Shown here piece by piece: positions 62,701 to 64,000 of a DNA stretch of 64,000 bases; position 1 is the stretch's first letter, and every line of letters begins with the position of its first letter. The notes beneath the pieces are model-generated. The model made no database searches and was not told the origin of the DNA. It saw nothing but the letters and a program-made list of their open reading frames with translations. The stretch lies in assembly GCF_000178955.2 (NCBI RefSeq), contig NC_016631.1:4898001-4962000 (forward strand), read 5' to 3'. The stretch comes from Granulicella mallensis MP5ACTX8 (GTDB lineage: Bacteria > Acidobacteriota > Terriglobia > Terriglobales > Acidobacteriaceae). The position numbers were made by a program, and so were the translations under genes.

Positions 62701-64000
62701 GCTCTGCGGCGTTCACGCTGACGGTTACGGGAACAGGCTTCAACGCCAACTCCACCGTCAACCTCGGCAGCACGGCACTGGCCACGAGCTATGTCAGCTC
62801 CACGCAACTCACCGCATCTGTTACAGACGCAGAAATTGCAACCTACGGCTGGTCTCCGGTGACCGTCTCCAACCCCACGCCGGGCGGCGGAGTCTCCGCG
62901 ATCTCTCCACTCACCATCTACAGCCTTGTCAATGTCCCAGCCAGTTCCATGCTCTTCGATCCCTACGGTCAGTCGCTGTATGCCACGATTCCCAGCAACG
63001 CCACAGGCATCACCGGCAACTCTGTAGTCGCTGTCAATCCTTTCACCGCCGCGGTGGGAACTCCGATCGCCGTCGGCAGTCAACCTAACATGATGGCCGA
63101 AACCTCCGATGGTAATGATCTCTACATCGGATTAAGTGGCTCGAATAGCCTCGCACAATTCAATTTACTCACCCAGAGCGTAGCGGCCACCATTCCGATT
63201 ACCTACAATTCGGCAAGTGCTCCTGCGATTTCGCTGGCTGCCATGCCGGGTACGGATACAACTCTTGCGATCGGAATGGCAAACAATTTTGCTAACTTCG
63301 GTATCTTTGACGTGAGCGGTAGTACCGGCAGTTTCCGTCCGAATGTGTCAGGAATTTACGCTGGCGTGAATCCAGCCTTCGCCAGCCCGACGGAGCTATA
63401 CGCCTACGACAGCCAGACAACGGGTGCGGAGTTCTATCGCTACAGCATCGATGCCAACGGAGTGACTCTTATCGATGGCACAACCCTTGACGGCCTGGGA
63501 GGCTTCAGCGGCGGATTTCAATATACAGGCGGTTTGGTCTACGGAGAGGGCGGAGGCATCGTCAATCCCAGCACCACGCCTCCGTCGCAGGTTCAGACAT
63601 TGCCTCTTATCGACTTCTACGGCTCTGGTGATGTTGGAACGGCTGCGAGTATTGCAGCTGATCCCTCCCTCAAGAAGGATTTCCTTATGCTCACAAACAC
63701 TGCCGGCACATGGGCATACGGATTGGTCCGGTACGACCTTAACAGTTACCTTCCCGAAGCCGTTCTCCCCATGCCTGCCTCTGCTTCAAGCGTGGAATCT
63801 ACATGGACGATGCAGCGTTTTGGCCAGGATGGTCTCGCACTCCTGAGTTACAACAGCGTCTTTGTCACACCGTCAGTCTCACAGTTGCTTCTCCTGCGGG
63901 GGCCATTCATTGCTCCGCAGGAACTCACAACAAATACTGCGGCCAGCCTCACATCCAGCTCCGCCTCCAGCATTACTCACGGTAGCGGCAACACCGTGCT
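59781..64000 (+). CDS. large IPT/TIG- and propeller-repeat surface lipoprotein (cut by the right edge)
   Basis: An open frame of at least 1406 residues with no stop in the window. The signal ends in a lipobox, LLAGC, with Cys32 as the acylated residue. Then come five IPT/TIG-like repeats (about residues 51, 137, 227, 324, 415), each with the pattern ITSISPxxxxxGSxxxTLTISGTGFxxxSTVxxNG and many ending NPAPGGGTS. A YVTN-type beta-propeller-like region (506-840) contains VGIDPNTGTITRQIPVGTNPNQLALS. A DUF11-like domain (about 835-955, ADLSVSLGAPATAATGTAIS), a sixth TIG repeat (960) and a second propeller (1047-1390) follow. Start is GTG at 59781 with AGAAGG nine bases upstream. Function unknown: probably cell-surface adhesion or matrix. 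Confidence 0.85.
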   Translation, partial: MPLFASRRPRVVSSCLFLFPLTLSLLGLLAGCSGNNSGSGGGTGTATQTTPAITSISPAKVAAGSTALTLTISGSGFVSTSTVAVGSTSEATTYVSATQLTATVPAAQLTNGAELVVTVSNGTTASSGATTNLEVDNPAPVLTSMSTTTALADTASAVITFTGTGFVPSTVINVNGTPRATTYINSTQVSAALPSTDFVSAGTLSLTAVNPAPGGGTSAAATLAISNPPVGAIMLSPSALNVGSTSAATITVSGTGFVPTSVVHMANTARTTTYVNAATLTFTATVADQATSGNLPVSVINPAPGGGTSPVAYLNITAPTTTPVITAITPTSIIVGSNATALEISGTGFTSNTVALWNGTPLPTSLSYFGTGINPALLATVPASDLTATGTATITAKTSNATPSISNAVNLSIVNPPVPAITSLSPAGGPINTASAETLTGTGFTSNTTVSLNGQLIPSTFVNSTQITTNFPASALALPGNQSVTVTTPAPGGGTSAAQPYTTFISIPNNDLVYNAADGLLNAADGLLYASVPASAAGAIGNAVVGIDPNTGTITRQIPVGTNPNQLALSTDGTQLFVGIDGAGAVAQVNLAQGKIVNQFLLGGGPGVYNPPLTAVYLAAVPGLPNSVAVATTGGFIGSGPAIIIFDSGVARTGSTVNVGEGPLSFGSSASTLYLGSSSIDALAVASTGITAATQLATDSYPLTNLQYDNGALYLSNGQVLNATNGALNGTFYTTGTTSANGPIVSDSTLGKAFMAVSSFSGTAAVDIFDEKSFSLLGTIPVNDLGTQGYSTSFRAIVRWGQNGIALAAIPSAFTSNNQIYIFQSPLVKDVSSTPADLSVSLGAPATAATGTAISYTAKVVNAGPNAATGATLSASLDPSLIINSVTASQGSCTTSTTFICDLGGLANGASMTVTVSATPTNSGTLSATASVSSSSYDPTLSNNQATASITATGSLYGAVPSIASLSPNLVQAGSAAFTLTVTGTGFNANSTVNLGSTALATSYVSSTQLTASVTDAEIATYGWSPVTVSNPTPGGGVSAISPLTIYSLVNVPASSMLFDPYGQSLYATIPSNATGITGNSVVAVNPFTAAVGTPIAVGSQPNMMAETSDGNDLYIGLSGSNSLAQFNLLTQSVAATIPITYNSASAPAISLAAMPGTDTTLAIGMANNFANFGIFDVSGSTGSFRPNVSGIYAGVNPAFASPTELYAYDSQTTGAEFYRYSIDANGVTLIDGTTLDGLGGFSGGFQYTGGLVYGEGGGIVNPSTTPPSQVQTLPLIDFYGSGDVGTAASIAADPSLKKDFLMLTNTAGTWAYGLVRYDLNSYLPEAVLPMPASASSVESTWTMQRFGQDGLALLSYNSVFVTPSVSQLLLLRGPFIAPQELTTNTAASLTSSSASSITHGSGNTV
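61323..61364 (+). repeat. 21-base tandem duplication in the lipoprotein gene
   Basis: AACGCGGCCGACGGCTTGCTC occurs twice, directly adjacent and identical, giving NAADGLL twice in the first propeller (residues 515-528). The frame is preserved. Perfect identity suggests recent slippage. Confidence 0.9.

Overview
The window is a GC-rich bacterial chromosome segment without rRNA, tRNA, CRISPR or prophage genes that I could find. The gene content points to an acidobacterium, probably family Acidobacteriaceae (Terriglobia; Granulicella, Edaphobacter or Terriglobus type). The indicators are an acidobacterial-type VWFA protein, a YXWGXW glycine-rich secreted protein, a DUF4126 membrane protein, a diderm cell plan (LptE, TonB receptor, UB2H-type PBP1, KpsF) and a very large IPT/TIG-repeat lipoprotein. 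This assignment is inference from families, not a database match.

Layout: 1-3030 holds a GNAT enzyme, a secreted acetamidase-like enzyme and the YXWGXW protein. 3040-15794 (minus strand) is a long division and cell-wall (dcw) operon, in transcription order mraZ-rsmH-ftsL-ftsI-murE-murF-mraY-murD-ftsW-murG, with three MraZ-box-like repeats upstream of mraZ. murC, ddl, ftsQ, ftsA and ftsZ do not follow murG. 16156-20492 holds a DUF2127 protein and an iron module (TonB siderophore receptor and PiuC-type hydroxylase). 21208-29524 is housekeeping: dxs, dcd, an HU gene, priA, a stand-alone alanyl-tRNA editing protein and fbp. 30001-39739 carries peptidases and hydrolases (M24, CocE, M1), a VWA protein, the lptE-holA pair, a GNAT and DUF4126. 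39794-53536 holds ftsH, tilS, small secreted proteins, ispD, ispF, gltX, a DsbD-N/TlpA redox pair, kpsF, an orphan HigA-type regulator and proS. 53786-59198 carries a bifunctional PBP1, manA and a FucP-type sugar transporter. 59781 to the right edge is an open lipoprotein gene cut by the window.

The most unusual content is non-coding. Many spacers are filled with dispersed repeats: (a) 180-260 bp elements with 26-39 bp perfect terminal inverted repeats and no coding capacity (MITE- or REPIN-like), one of them inside the dcw operon; (b) short hairpins built from the same sequence words; (c) arrays of degenerate heptamers or octamers in about ten spacers, some of which run into genes and encode the start of MurG and the DsbD-like protein, the end of RsmH and a GNAT, and internal insertions in PriA and TilS. 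A second recurring feature is a TATNAT-like hexamer only 5-14 bases upstream of start codons that lack a Shine-Dalgarno sequence, which suggests widespread leaderless or near-leaderless transcripts.
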